64,000 nucleotides of DNA from Comamonas suwonensis (GCF_012844455.2 NZ_JABBCQ020000019.1:1-64000), one strand, 5' to 3'. Positions 41,506-50,892 are shown, numbered from the stretch's first letter. Notes: generated by a model from the letters alone, not told the origin. Translations and numbers: made by a program.

Positions 41506-44500
41506 TTAACGCAAAGACGCTGGACTGAGTGCCGGTGTCAGTGCGCCCGGCACATTGCCATAGGTCACCAGACGCTGGAATTCAAGCACCTCCACAGGGG
41601 GGCTCATCAGAAAGCCCTGCCAGGCATAGCAGCGAATGTCTTCTAGAAAACGGCTCTGCGCCTGTGTCTCCACGCCCTCGGCGATCACATGCAAGCCCAG
41701 ATTTTTGGCCAGCGCCACGATAGTACGAGCGATGGCCGCATCATTGGGGTCGGTCAGCACATCGCGCACAAAGCTGCGGTCGATCTTGAGCTGATCGAGC
41801 GGCAGACGTTTGAGGTAGTACAAAGAGGAGTAGCCTGTACCGAAGTCGTCCAGCGCGAAACTGATGCCGTAGGACTTCAGGCGGTTCATTTTGGCGATGG
41901 TGTCATCCATATCGGAGAGCAGCATGCCTTCGGTTAGCTCCAGCTTGAGGAGCTTGGCATTGGCCCCATGCTCAGCCAGCGCCTTGAGCACCTGCTCAAC
42001 AAAACCGCTCTGATGAAACTGCTTTGGGCTGACATTGACCGAGAGCACCAACTGCGCATAGCGCGGGTGCCTGGCCCACTTGGCCAGTTGCTGGCACGCT
42101 GATTGCAGCACCCACTCGCCCAGGGGCAGGATGACGCCGGTTTCCTCGGCCAGGGAGATGAACTGTGCCGGGGGCACAAAGCCTCTTTCTGGGTGCTTCC
42201 AACGCAGCAGGCCTTCGGCGCCAATTACTTTGCCCATTTCTACCTGTGGCTGGTAGTAAAGCTCAAACTCTCCCGCTTCCAGCCCACTGCGCATGTCATG
42301 CTCCATGGAACGGCGCTCTTGCAGAGCAGATTGCAGCAATGGGTCAAAAAAGCAGCTAAGGTTGCGGCCCAGATTCTTGGCCTGGTACATCGCCATTTCG
42401 GCGCGCCGCTGTACTTCTTCAGATGTCAGCGCCTGCTCCCCAAACAGGCTCAGGCCCATGCTCACCGTGATGGAGTGCGTCACGCCCCCAGTCACCATCG
42501 GCTCACGCAGCCGGGTCAGCCATTGATTGGCTTCCTTCTCCAGCCGGGCAGCGGCGGCGACGGAGTCCCCGCCCAGATTTTCAATCAGCAATGCGAAATC
42601 ATCGCCACCCTGGCGTGCGATTGTGGCACCCGGCGGCAGAAAGCCCAGAATACGCTGGCTCAGTGCCTGCAGCAGCAAGTCGCCCTGCTCAAGACCATAG
42701 GTCTCGTTAAAGGCCTTAAAGTTATCAATATCTAGCAGCACGACACCGCCGAAATGCGATTTTCGCTGCGCCATAACCAGCGCATGCTGCAGTCGGTCAG
42801 CCAGCAAGCGACGGTTGGGCAGAGCGGTGAGCGCATCGTAGAAAGCCAGGCGCTTGACTTCCTGCTCGGCTGCGATGCGCTGGCTCTGGTCCTGCATCAC
42901 CATCAGGCAGCCATCGTTTTGCAGCACTGCACTAACTGCCACGGTGCGGCGCTCACCATCCACGCCTGTCAGAACCAGCAGCTGGGCAGCAATCATGCTG
43001 GCTGCTGAATGGGTAAAGATCTCTTCCCATTCCATGCCATCATCCGCAACCCGAACAGTCTGCTGCGCCTTGAGCAGCTGGCTGGCCTGGGCTTTGGCAA
43101 ACTCCCAGCGCTGCACCACGCGCTCGCGCTCTGCTGCATCGGGGAACATGCACTCCCACCATTGCGAGGTGGTGATACCGGTTTTGCTGCCTTGGCCGGC
43201 CAGTCGCAGAAATTCATCATTCCAGTACACAAGACGACCGCTCAGGTCTTCCATGACGACCCCTACGGGCAGCCTCTGCATAAGATTGCGCAGCTGTTGG
43301 TGGCCCAAGCGCTCCATTTGCTCCAGCCGCTTGCGCTCGCTGATGTCGTTCACCAGCAGCTGCAAACGTTTGGTATCTTGCCGGCCCGTCAAAAAGGCGT
43401 TGAGTTCTACCCAGACTGGTGACCCATCCTTGGCACGCAAGCAGAACTCTGCTGCATTGTGCTGAAACTGCTGCAGATCGAGCCCCTTCAGCAGTTGTGC
43501 ACAACGGGCCTGGTCTTCAGGCATGACCAGATCCATCGCGTTGCGTTGATCAATCTCATGGACTTCGTAACCCAGCATTCGGCAGAGATGCTGATTGACC
43601 TTGAGCACGCTACGCGTCTCAACATCCATCTCAATGACGCCCATGGCGGCCTGCTCGCACATGGCATGAAAGCGGGCATCACTCTCTTGGCGGGCCTGCG
43701 CGCTGACTTTGATGCGCTTGCGCCAACTCCAACGACTCTGCCACCAACCCGAAACCCCGGCGGCCAGCGCAAGACCAACAAGCACACCGGCAGCCAGCAT
43801 CAGCCAGGGCAATATTCTTTCCAACTTGTGCTGACTGCTGAGCGCGGGCTTGAACTGCAAAGCCCAGACCCTGTCACTCACCTGTATCTCCCGCTCCAGC
43901 GGTTTGATCAAATCAAACTCCTGATGGCTTTCAGACGCCTTCCACAATTTTCCAGTAAATAGCGTCTGTGAAGACAGGCCACGCGTATCCACCCTCCGCA
44001 CGAAAACCTTTCCCCCTGAGACAGAAGGTTTTTTGGGCAACGCGGCAGGACTCACATCCAGCAGGCGCATGGCGACTTGCGGATAGAGATTGCTTGGCAC
44101 CACGCCTCTGATCAGATCATCCAACCTGATACTGGCGTTCACCGTCCCCATCAGTGGCAATGGCTGCACACCACCAGAGCGGACATCGGAAACGGTGCGC
44201 AAAGGCACTCGCAAAATCACTCCATCCGGGCTACCCGGAAGCTGCAAAAAGCGAAATGGCGCGGACATAGACATCTGGCGTGAATGCCAGACCGTCATCA
44301 AAGAATGAAAGGCCTCAGCAGGCTGGCGCGCGTTGGTTCCAACCAAGGCCTCATTGCCAACTATTGGCCAAGCGTAAGCAACCTCAAACGCCTGCGAATC
44401 CTTCTCAAGGTCGACATACTTGCCCGCGCCCAAGGCGCGCGTAAGGCTCAGAGCCTGCAAACCCATCAACCCTCTTTGGCTTAGCTGGGCATGCGCATGT

Positions 44501-44769
44501 TGGGCAAACATCTGCTGATTCAGCGACTCAATGCCGCTCAGATCATCGGCCAGCCTTGCCAGCAACTGAACATAGTCCCCCAGGCGTTGCTCCAGCAAGC
44601 GCGTCGCCATATCAGCACTGAACTGCAGCCGCTTCTCCATGCGCAATTCATGCTGATGGCGCAAAGCCCAGGCTCCCAGCACACCGCCAGAGACCCCCAG
44701 TGCCAATGCAAGCAGAGCCAGCCAGCGTCGGCTTGCCTTTATCGTCGGTTGTGTCGCAAATGGGGACAT
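41506..44769 (-). CDS. CHASE-PAS-PAS-GGDEF-EAL cyclic-di-GMP protein
   Basis: About 1087 aa from ATG 44769; ATG 44811 adds 14 residues. TM1 at about 15-35, a periplasmic CHASE-type sensor to about 320, TM2 near 325-345, then two PAS domains (FHAMCEQAAMGVIEMDVETR; LRNLMQRLPVGVVMEDLSGR). The GGDEF domain has GGDDF in place of GGDEF (ARQGGDDFALLIE). The EAL domain has EGLLRW, the Glu in LKLELTEGML, DDFGTGYSS, LKIDRSFV and AEGVETQAQ, so the metal and catalytic residues look intact. It probably hydrolyses c-di-GMP, with cyclase activity uncertain. A monocistronic unit in control of motility or biofilm. Confidence 0.92.
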   Translation of the reverse strand: MSPFATQPTIKASRRWLALLALALGVSGGVLGAWALRHQHELRMEKRLQFSADMATRLLEQRLGDYVQLLARLADDLSGIESLNQQMFAQHAHAQLSQRGLMGLQALSLTRALGAGKYVDLEKDSQAFEVAYAWPIVGNEALVGTNARQPAEAFHSLMTVWHSRQMSMSAPFRFLQLPGSPDGVILRVPLRTVSDVRSGGVQPLPLMGTVNASIRLDDLIRGVVPSNLYPQVAMRLLDVSPAALPKKPSVSGGKVFVRRVDTRGLSSQTLFTGKLWKASESHQEFDLIKPLEREIQVSDRVWALQFKPALSSQHKLERILPWLMLAAGVLVGLALAAGVSGWWQSRWSWRKRIKVSAQARQESDARFHAMCEQAAMGVIEMDVETRSVLKVNQHLCRMLGYEVHEIDQRNAMDLVMPEDQARCAQLLKGLDLQQFQHNAAEFCLRAKDGSPVWVELNAFLTGRQDTKRLQLLVNDISERKRLEQMERLGHQQLRNLMQRLPVGVVMEDLSGRLVYWNDEFLRLAGQGSKTGITTSQWWECMFPDAAERERVVQRWEFAKAQASQLLKAQQTVRVADDGMEWEEIFTHSAASMIAAQLLVLTGVDGERRTVAVSAVLQNDGCLMVMQDQSQRIAAEQEVKRLAFYDALTALPNRRLLADRLQHALVMAQRKSHFGGVVLLDIDNFKAFNETYGLEQGDLLLQALSQRILGFLPPGATIARQGGDDFALLIENLGGDSVAAAARLEKEANQWLTRLREPMVTGGVTHSITVSMGLSLFGEQALTSEEVQRRAEMAMYQAKNLGRNLSCFFDPLLQSALQERRSMEHDMRSGLEAGEFELYYQPQVEMGKVIGAEGLLRWKHPERGFVPPAQFISLAEETGVILPLGEWVLQSACQQLAKWARHPRYAQLVLSVNVSPKQFHQSGFVEQVLKALAEHGANAKLLKLELTEGMLLSDMDDTIAKMNRLKSYGISFALDDFGTGYSSLYYLKRLPLDQLKIDRSFVRDVLTDPNDAAIARTIVALAKNLGLHVIAEGVETQAQSRFLEDIRCYAWQGFLMSPPVEVLEFQRLVTYGNVPGALTPALSPASLR

Positions 44770-45187
44770 GCCAAAAACACAAGAGTCCTGAGTTATGAAG
44801 TTGCTACACACACGCTCTGAAATGCGCTTGCGGTCTCCGCTGCGACAACAAAGTCATGTCACAGCCTGTAAGAATACTCCTACAAACCAAAGAAAATTTG
44901 TGCCAAGTGAATACCCTGAGTGATGTGACATTCAGGTTGTCACACACGCTTCAAATCATAGGTAAAACCAGATGCATCAAGTGCAAAGCGCTAAAAAAAT
45001 CAAGAGCACAGCGCGTCTGGAAAATTAATAAACGTCAATATTCCTCAACGCTTAGTCACTTTTAGGAGCTCTATAAAGCGGTACTAGATCGTCTGTTGAA
45101 AACAACAATCACAGAGATCCAATATATTTCAGTAGGTTATTGCACTGCAAATTTGCTGGATACAAACCTCTGAACAGATCATTCACC
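44770..45187. other. Intergenic region, no supportable gene
   Basis: AT-richer than its neighbours. It should hold the promoters of the leftward EAL gene and the rightward flavodoxin-like gene. Short frames here have no ribosome site and no protein-like composition. Confidence 0.5.
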
Positions 45188-45688
45188 ATGCCTCTGCGCC
45201 TTGCTTTACTGATCATCTACCACTCTCATACTGGCGGAACTTGCCAGATGGCTGAGGCGGCCTGTGCAGGTGCCCTGCGTGAAGGGTCGGTTGATGTGCG
45301 ATTGCTGCATGCAAGCCAGGCAGGTGCGCAGGACTTGCTGAGCGCCCAAGGCTATCTGTTTGCCACACCTGAGAATCTGGCAGCTATCAGCGGCTTGATG
45401 AAGGATTTTTTTGATCGCAGCTACTACGGTGCACTCGATCAAATTCAGGGCCGCCCCTATGCCAGCCTGATCTGTGCGGGCAGCGACGGCCGCAACGCCG
45501 CCAGACAAATAGAGCGAATTGCGACGGGTTGGCATCTGAGAGCGGTGGCCGAACCCCTCATCATTTGCACTCATGCGCAAACGCCCAAGGCCATTCTCGC
45601 GCCCAAGCAGATTGACTCCGCCGACTTGCAGCGCTGCGAGGAACTGGGCCAATCATTGGCTGCAGGGCTGGCTCTGGGAGTTTTCTAA
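45188..45688 (+). CDS. Flavodoxin/NAD(P)H-dependent FMN reductase-like protein
   Basis: 166 aa from ATG 45188. The N-terminal beta strand ALLIIYHSHTGGTCQMAEAA carries the T/S-x-T-G-x-T phosphate-binding loop of flavodoxins in the form HSHTGGT. It is followed by DLLSAQGYLFATPENLAAIS and GLMKDFFDRSYYGALDQIQG, the usual loops that close over FMN. It is likely cytoplasmic and flavin-dependent; the substrate is unknown. Single gene, followed by a terminator shared with the leftward secreted-protein cluster. Confidence 0.85.
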   Translation: MPLRLALLIIYHSHTGGTCQMAEAACAGALREGSVDVRLLHASQAGAQDLLSAQGYLFATPENLAAISGLMKDFFDRSYYGALDQIQGRPYASLICAGSDGRNAARQIERIATGWHLRAVAEPLIICTHAQTPKAILAPKQIDSADLQRCEELGQSLAAGLALGVF

Positions 45689-45699
45689 AGATGAAGCGA

Positions 45700-45737
45700 A
45701 AAAAAGAAATCCCGCAAAACATTGAGTGCTTGCGGGA
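45700..45737 (-). terminator. Terminator, leftward
   Basis: CCCGCAA/TTGCGGG stem; leftward reading ends TTTCTTTTTTT. It could also serve the rightward flavodoxin-like gene. Confidence 0.65.
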
Positions 45738-45810
45738 AGTCCTTAGCTGCTTTGCTGCTGTGTATCAGCAGCAGACATTCATCATGCCTTATAGCGACAG
45801 ATAACAGAAT

Positions 45811-46143
45811 CTACTCCTCAACCGGAATAAAAAACAGATACTCACCAGGCCCCATTTGCGGGGTGATCACATAGCCTTCACAATTGCCGTTCTTACACTT
45901 CACGGTGATGGCCCGAGGCCAAATAGTTGCAGCAGTCGGGTAGCCAGGCAGGTACTGAGGCACATGCCATACACCGTAGTTGCCTACGGGCTGAGCCTGC
46001 TCCTCCCCCCCCCCGCTTTGCTCGCCACTGCCAAAAATTTGGCGTTGAATGCTCAGTGGCATATTGGCAATGACAGGGGCTGCTGCAGACCATACAGGAA
46101 TGCAGCCAGCGACTGCCGCGACAAAAACGAGAGCTTTATACAT
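45811..46143 (-). CDS. Small secreted protein of the 45.8-47.7 kb cluster
   Basis: 110 aa with AGGAGG before the ATG. The signal peptide MYKALVFVAAVAGCIPVWSA is cleaved near ASA/AP-like residues. The mature part has a Gly/Glu-rich stretch (FGSGEQSGGGEEQAQP), an aromatic segment (NYGVWHVPQYLPGYPTAATI) and a Cys pair KCKNGNC, probably a disulfide. It ends GEYLFFIPVEE. No family recognised. It is the third gene of a leftward trio of exported proteins and lies 30 bp after the second. Confidence 0.75.
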   Translation of the reverse strand: MYKALVFVAAVAGCIPVWSAAAPVIANMPLSIQRQIFGSGEQSGGGEEQAQPVGNYGVWHVPQYLPGYPTAATIWPRAITVKCKNGNCEGYVITPQMGPGEYLFFIPVEE

Positions 46144-46173
46144 AGCAGCCTCCTGAATTCTGTTCAGCGCCCA

Positions 46174-46908
46174 TCAATTAGGATAAAGCGCCGAGGTGGA
46201 TCCAGGCTGTAATTCCGATGCTTGGTTGACCGGAGAGCTGGAAGCTGTCTGCTGCTCTGGCAGCATTGCGACGCTACCTTCAGCAGAGGCATTTGCACCG
46301 TAGTTGCTGCGGCGCTCATCCGCCGTCATGGATTGAGGGCATTTCGAACCCGTGATTTCCAGTGCAACACGCGCTGCCGGGTCCATGCAATCCATGGCCA
46401 GAGATGCGGCTTTCATGCCTTTGTTCCAGAGCTCGCGACTCATTTTCAGACGCTTGCAATGATCGTCTGACCAAGTCGTTCCAAAGCTCACACCGAAGCC
46501 AGGCCCGTTGGCACTGCCGCTGCTGCTTCCCATGCAAGTGTCATTGCTGGTCGTCAAGTTTGGACCATTGACGCTGGGCACATTCTTCATGGTGTACGAA
46601 CCCGTGTACTCCACAATGTTCTTGGACGTTCCACCAATGGTGCTGTTAATGTTCTGGGTCGTCGTTCCAGATGTCGTAATGCTTTGGTCTGAGCGACTAT
46701 CAACGGTCTGAGTCGATCGACTGTCCATGGTTGATGCAGACCGAGACTCCACCGCCGGACTTGCTGCAGGCGTAATGAACGTAATCGACTGATTTTGCTG
46801 GGCCCCCACGGAAGATGAGGAAGAGGAGCTTTGCGCGCTGCTATCGGCATTCTGCGCAACGCTACACAAAGGAACACAAAGGCTTAATAAAGCTATTGAG
46901 ACTTTCAT
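46174..46908 (-). CDS. Secreted Ser/Thr-rich protein with Cys-containing C-terminal domain
   Basis: 244 aa from ATG 46908, with AAAGGAG upstream. The signal peptide MKVSIALLSLCVPLCSVAQ ends near residue 19. The region to about 130 is low-complexity Ser/Thr/Gln/Asn with DSRS-type repeats (MDSRSTQTVDSRSDQSITTS). A structured part follows: DTCMGSSSGSANGPGFGVSF, WSDDHCKRLKMSRELWNKGM, SLAMDCMDPAARVALE and GSKCP, with four Cys. I recall this Cys pattern from uncharacterised secreted or virion-associated proteins but cannot name a family. The tail is again Ser/Gln-rich. Second gene of the leftward trio. Confidence 0.75.
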   Translation of the reverse strand: MKVSIALLSLCVPLCSVAQNADSSAQSSSSSSSVGAQQNQSITFITPAASPAVESRSASTMDSRSTQTVDSRSDQSITTSGTTTQNINSTIGGTSKNIVEYTGSYTMKNVPSVNGPNLTTSNDTCMGSSSGSANGPGFGVSFGTTWSDDHCKRLKMSRELWNKGMKAASLAMDCMDPAARVALEITGSKCPQSMTADERRSNYGANASAEGSVAMLPEQQTASSSPVNQASELQPGSTSALYPN

Positions 46909-46984
46909 GCTTTTTCTCCTTTGACACCGAGTCTTGCCTTGAACGGCAAGACCCGGGGACAAGCATAACTAGGGTGGATAACTA

Positions 46985-47683
46985 TTAGAAAGCGAAGGAA
47001 CCCGATCCGGCTCCTGCACTACCGCCAGTACCGCCACCATTAGAGAAGCCGCCGGCATTACCTAGAGCACCGCCACTGGTGTTGACATGTCCGACCGAGC
47101 TAGCACCGGAGGTGTTGTTGGTCCAAGCACCGCCAGGGCCGGAAATGGCTCCCGAGGTGGCGCCGTAGTTGGATTGCGTACCGGCCGTGCTATTGACTGC
47201 CGCAATACCGCCACCAGGGCCAGCATAAGTACCCGCGGCATTGTTGGTGTGCGAATTTGCCTGACCGGCTGCACCACCCACTACAGCGGCACCGCCAGGT
47301 GCACTAGCGCCGTAACCGGCAGCTGCGCCTGAATGCGCATTGGCACTGGTCACGCCGCCGCCTGCAGCTACGCCGTTTCCGGACGTTGCAGCCAGACTTT
47401 GCACGGAACCTGTAGTTGTAGCGCTACCGCCGACGGCTGCACCGCCGATAGCAGTATGGCCAATGTTGCCTGCTCCACCAGTAGCACCTGCGGTTGCATT
47501 AGCAGCCGAAGAAGCACTATTGAAGCTCAAGGCACTTCCGTTGCCTGCACTCGCAGCATTTGACGACGTAGCCGATCCGGCACTGGACGACGTGTTCGTT
47601 GCAGCAATGCTATTGCTGCTAACAGCAGCAGATGCAACACCAGCCAAAGCGACGACAGCCATTGCAATCAGAGATTTTTTCAT
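46985..47683 (-). CDS. Secreted Gly/Ala/Ser/Asn/Thr-rich protein
   Basis: 232 aa from ATG 47683, with AAAGGG upstream. The signal peptide MKKSLIAMAVVALAGVASA is cleaved near residue 19-20. The rest is almost free of charged residues and Cys, and is built from Gly, Ala, Ser, Asn and Thr with loosely repeated motifs such as GATGGAGNIGHTAIGGAAVG and AGPGGGIAAVNSTAG. It ends GSGSFAF. The composition is like fibrous surface or matrix proteins and some functional amyloids, but no curli or Fap repeat signature is visible. It is the first gene of the trio, nearest to the AT-rich control region, and so probably the most expressed. Confidence 0.8.
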   Translation of the reverse strand: MKKSLIAMAVVALAGVASAAVSSNSIAATNTSSSAGSATSSNAASAGNGSALSFNSASSAANATAGATGGAGNIGHTAIGGAAVGGSATTTGSVQSLAATSGNGVAAGGGVTSANAHSGAAAGYGASAPGGAAVVGGAAGQANSHTNNAAGTYAGPGGGIAAVNSTAGTQSNYGATSGAISGPGGAWTNNTSGASSVGHVNTSGGALGNAGGFSNGGGTGGSAGAGSGSFAF

Positions 47684-48344
47684 GATGGACCCTTTGATTA
47701 GCCAGTTCCCAGAACACTGAGAGAGTTGAGGCAACAGAGTTGTTGCATCTCACTGCAACACCTCCCATAAACCGTCTGCAACTTTTGAAATGTCTTAAGT
47801 TCCGTTTCAAAACTTGCTTTCGGTCAGCGCCAGTTTCAGCACAGGTGAAAAAATCAGGAATACCTTGATCGAAAGAAATTTTTTCAATCTTCGAAGACTG
47901 CCAAATAAACCTTTACAGCCTTTGATAGACGGCATCTTCATGCTATGCAGTTTGCATTTTTAGACACTTGAATCAGTGAAGTATAAAAATGTAAATTTCT
48001 TATCTTTAAGAAATCAAATTTAATCCACATCACACACCAATATCGAAAAAAAGTTACCGCCCTCGTTACGGAAAATAAATATCTCTTGGTCTTTTAAGAC
48101 TAGCCAATAGTCCGACAAAAAATTTATCCTTATATGATCCAATAGATAAATTAAACATCTCAACTAAAAATAATAAATCAATAGTTTTTATAAATACTCA
48201 ATGATTAATACCTAGATTTAAAGTGATTTTTTGTAAATTTGGTAAAAAAAATATTGAATTAACAGTTTTTATAGATTTAAAAAATCTCATAATTTATTTT
48301 CCAAATCAGCTCATAAATTTCCAGTTGTTAGCAGGGAGTGAACC
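47684..48344. promoter_or_regulatory. AT-rich divergent control region
   Basis: 660 bp between the secreted-protein trio and the two-component system. From about 47870 to 48330 it is strikingly AT-rich, with A and T tracts that could bend DNA and bind H-NS-like proteins. No ORF is credible. Promoters for both directions must lie here, but I cannot place them with confidence. Confidence 0.6.
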
Positions 48345-49109
48345 ATGTCGGCTGTTCAAACATCTTTTTGCCCTGCATCCTTCAGTGGAACAGGAGACTC
48401 CGCACACACTGCAAACATGCACATGTGGCCCATGCACATGGTGGGACAACAAAGCCAGCCTGTGCGAGTCTTTGTAGTAGACGATGACAGCCACATCCGC
48501 AGAGTGATTGCCCAAGAGCTCATGGGTGACTCTCGAACCTTGCTCGTGGGACAGGCATCCAGTTTGAGGGAGGCGCGCAAGAACATCCCGCTTCAGGACT
48601 TCGATGTGCTGATCGTGGACCTCAACCTTGGCGACGGAGAAGGCCTGGAGCTGCTCGATCTTGTCAACCAGACCCGCCCCCATGTGCTCAGCATTGTGGT
48701 GTCGGTGACGGAGCGTGATGACAAAGTTTTTCAGGCTTTTGAGAAAGGTGCCGTGGGGTACTTGTTAAAGAACTCCTGGTTTGGAGACTATTCGCAAGCG
48801 GTTCTGCAAGTTGCTAATGGCGGTGCATCTATCACGCCATCGCTGGCAAAAAAGATGCTTTCCCGCCTAGAAAAAACCCACCCATTAAGCATGCCAACTT
48901 CAAATTTTCTTGCAGAAGAAAAGCTCTCAGAGAGAGAAATTGAAATATTAAAATTGATTGCCTGCGGGTATAGTTCCCCTGAAATAGCAAGCTACTTAAA
49001 AATAAGCACACTCACTGTTTCGACACATGTAAAAAACATGTATAGAAAGTTGCAAGCCAAAACAAGAGCCCATGCAGTGAGAGCAGCCTCATTGCGAGGA
49101 CTGATATAG
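48345..49109 (+). CDS. NarL/LuxR-type response regulator
   Basis: 254 aa with GGGAG before the ATG. An N-terminal extension of about 40 residues contains the Met/His motif MHMWPMHM (25-32). The receiver domain has DDD at 46-48, phosphoacceptor D92 in LIVDLNLGDGEG and K142. The C-terminal LuxR helix-turn-helix is complete (LSEREIEILKLIACGYSSPE, ISTLTVSTHVKNMYRKLQAK). It is followed by the kinase gene after 66 bp and faces the secreted-protein trio, so it is probably their regulator, a layout that recalls CsgD control of curli. Confidence 0.93.
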   Translation: MSAVQTSFCPASFSGTGDSAHTANMHMWPMHMVGQQSQPVRVFVVDDDSHIRRVIAQELMGDSRTLLVGQASSLREARKNIPLQDFDVLIVDLNLGDGEGLELLDLVNQTRPHVLSIVVSVTERDDKVFQAFEKGAVGYLLKNSWFGDYSQAVLQVANGGASITPSLAKKMLSRLEKTHPLSMPTSNFLAEEKLSEREIEILKLIACGYSSPEIASYLKISTLTVSTHVKNMYRKLQAKTRAHAVRAASLRGLI

Positions 49110-49175
49110 GAATACCCGTACAGGCTCAGCTGAGTCAAATCATTTCATCCGTCAATCAACCATTTTGAGGTTGAT

Positions 49176-50036
49176 ATGGAATCTTTACGCAGTCTTGGGC
49201 TCAGGTCTGCAGCTAATATGCTGCAGGTCAGTGTAATATTATGCTGGTGTTTCATTACCTCCATACGAGATAACAATTGGTTTTTCTTCATCAGCATTCT
49301 GGCTGCATTAATCGGCTTGATGATGGCTTTGCGCTATATGCCAAGAATCTATCGCGTCATCAAAGCCAAAATGCGCTTCAGCGTCCACCCCTCCAGAGAG
49401 GTGCAGGAGGAGAGAAAGCGCATCGCCTCTGACTTGCACGACACACTGGGCAGCCAGCTAGTGCAGGCCTTGACCTTGATGGATGGGCAAGCGCTCACCG
49501 AAGGCAGCCCCATCAAAGAAGTGCTTGAGCGGTCTTTGCTGGATTTACGCCTGATTGTGGACTCCATGGACGCGCAAGACGACAGTCTCACCATGCGTCT
49601 GGCTCGGCTGCGCCATAGGCTGGATCCAGTGCTGCAGCGCAAAGGTCTGGCTCTGCACTGGCAGCTTTGCGATCCTGAATTAGGTATCGGTCGACACACC
49701 AGCCGTACCCTGCCCAAAGGCCGCGTTGCCCATCAAATTCTGGCCGTGGTGCAAACCAGTCTCAGCAATACGCTGGAGCACGCTCATGCGAGTGACATCT
49801 GGGTCACGCTGGAGCCTTATGAGAGCGATGACCCCGAATGTTTTGGCTGGGACTGGTGCCTCAGCGTCGAAGACAACGGCAAGGGTTTTGATCTTCGCGC
49901 CGTGCTTAGCGATGTATCCCAATCCGGCCACGGCGTCATCAACATGTTCAAGCGCATGCGCGAAATTGGAGGGGATCTGCACATTCACCCAAGGCAAGGG
50001 GGCGGCACCCAGGTGATGATGCGCTGGCGAGTCTGA
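49176..50036 (+). CDS. NarX/DesK-type sensor histidine kinase
   Basis: 286 aa. Two membrane helices near the N-terminus (about 13-30 and 35-53) with only a short loop between, so no large external sensor. HisKA_3 dimerisation box with H88 in ERKRIASDLHDTLGSQLVQA. The HATPase part contains SLSNTLEHAHAS (N box) and VEDNGKGFDLR plus SGHGVINMFKRMREIGG (G boxes). It lies directly downstream of the response regulator, its probable partner. Its signal may be sensed within the membrane, or it may need an accessory protein. Confidence 0.9.
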   Translation: MESLRSLGLRSAANMLQVSVILCWCFITSIRDNNWFFFISILAALIGLMMALRYMPRIYRVIKAKMRFSVHPSREVQEERKRIASDLHDTLGSQLVQALTLMDGQALTEGSPIKEVLERSLLDLRLIVDSMDAQDDSLTMRLARLRHRLDPVLQRKGLALHWQLCDPELGIGRHTSRTLPKGRVAHQILAVVQTSLSNTLEHAHASDIWVTLEPYESDDPECFGWDWCLSVEDNGKGFDLRAVLSDVSQSGHGVINMFKRMREIGGDLHIHPRQGGGTQVMMRWRV

Positions 50037-50223
50037 GCTATGGCTTCTCCTCGGTAAGCTATATTGAGGAATGTGCCATCATTGGGTGAGTGCCGTATAT
50101 CAAAATGATCTCTGGCCGAGCAGGGTAAGGCGTTCCTCTTTCAATCAGTCTTGCCAAGCTCAGTCAGCGCATCTCAGCCATACCGAACAAGCCCAGAAGC
50201 TCTATAACAAGTTCTCTCGCGCC

Positions 50224-50862
50224 ATGACTCAACTAGACCTCGACCGCCCCAAGCGCACACCGCGCGGCCCCAGCCCACAAAAGACTCAGGCGACGCGCCG
50301 CACCATCGTCGCGGCGGCCTTTGAGGAATTTCTGGAGCATGGCTATGCGCGTGGCACCACCGCATCGGTCGCGCAGCGCGCAGGTCTCTCAAAAGTCACC
50401 CTGTTTCGGTACTTTGATAGCAAAGATGCCTTATTCGAAGCAGTGATACAGACCCATATCGCCTCTGCAGCTGTGGCCTTGCAATCCAGCCCCATGCTTG
50501 AGCATGAATCTGTGGGTGAATATCTGCTCCGTACGGTGGGCGCAGCCGCAGAGGTCATTGACAGCAGCGGACGCTCTGCGACAGCTCGACTGGTCATCGC
50601 TGAAGGCCTGGAATTTCCACTTCTGGCGCAAATGTATCGCCGCTATGTGAACGATGCCTTGCTGGAGCATTTCAGCAGACTTGCCCAACTGGCTGCTGAA
50701 CGCGGAGAGCTTAAGGCGCCTGAACTGATTCAGCACCCGGCCTTGCTGCTCGCCCCCCTCTGGATGGCCATGATGAACAACACGGTCATTCACCCCGAAG
50801 TGCCGATGAATGCCAAGACCCTGTTTCAACTCCAGGTCGCCTTGCTGTTCAAGATGCCTTGA
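50224..50862 (+). CDS. TetR/AcrR-family repressor
   Basis: 212 aa from ATG 50224; the longer upstream frame is not protein-like. The helix-turn-helix (TRRTIVAAAFEEFLEHGYAR, SVAQRAGLSKVTLFRYFDSK) is canonical. The C-terminal ligand-binding domain has YRRYVNDALLEHFSRLAQLA and belongs to the type paired with RND pumps (TetR_C-like). It converges with the RND efflux operon across a shared terminator, so it is a good candidate for its regulator. The operator was not identified. Confidence 0.9.
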   Translation: MTQLDLDRPKRTPRGPSPQKTQATRRTIVAAAFEEFLEHGYARGTTASVAQRAGLSKVTLFRYFDSKDALFEAVIQTHIASAAVALQSSPMLEHESVGEYLLRTVGAAAEVIDSSGRSATARLVIAEGLEFPLLAQMYRRYVNDALLEHFSRLAQLAAERGELKAPELIQHPALLLAPLWMAMMNNTVIHPEVPMNAKTLFQLQVALLFKMP

Positions 50863-50892
50863 ATCTGAATTTCGCATGAAATTCGCTCTAAC

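Noticed and set aside
47940-48000. Possible sigma-54 promoter (TGCTATGCAGTTTGCA)
   Set aside because: The required GG at -24 is missing; the match is too weak.
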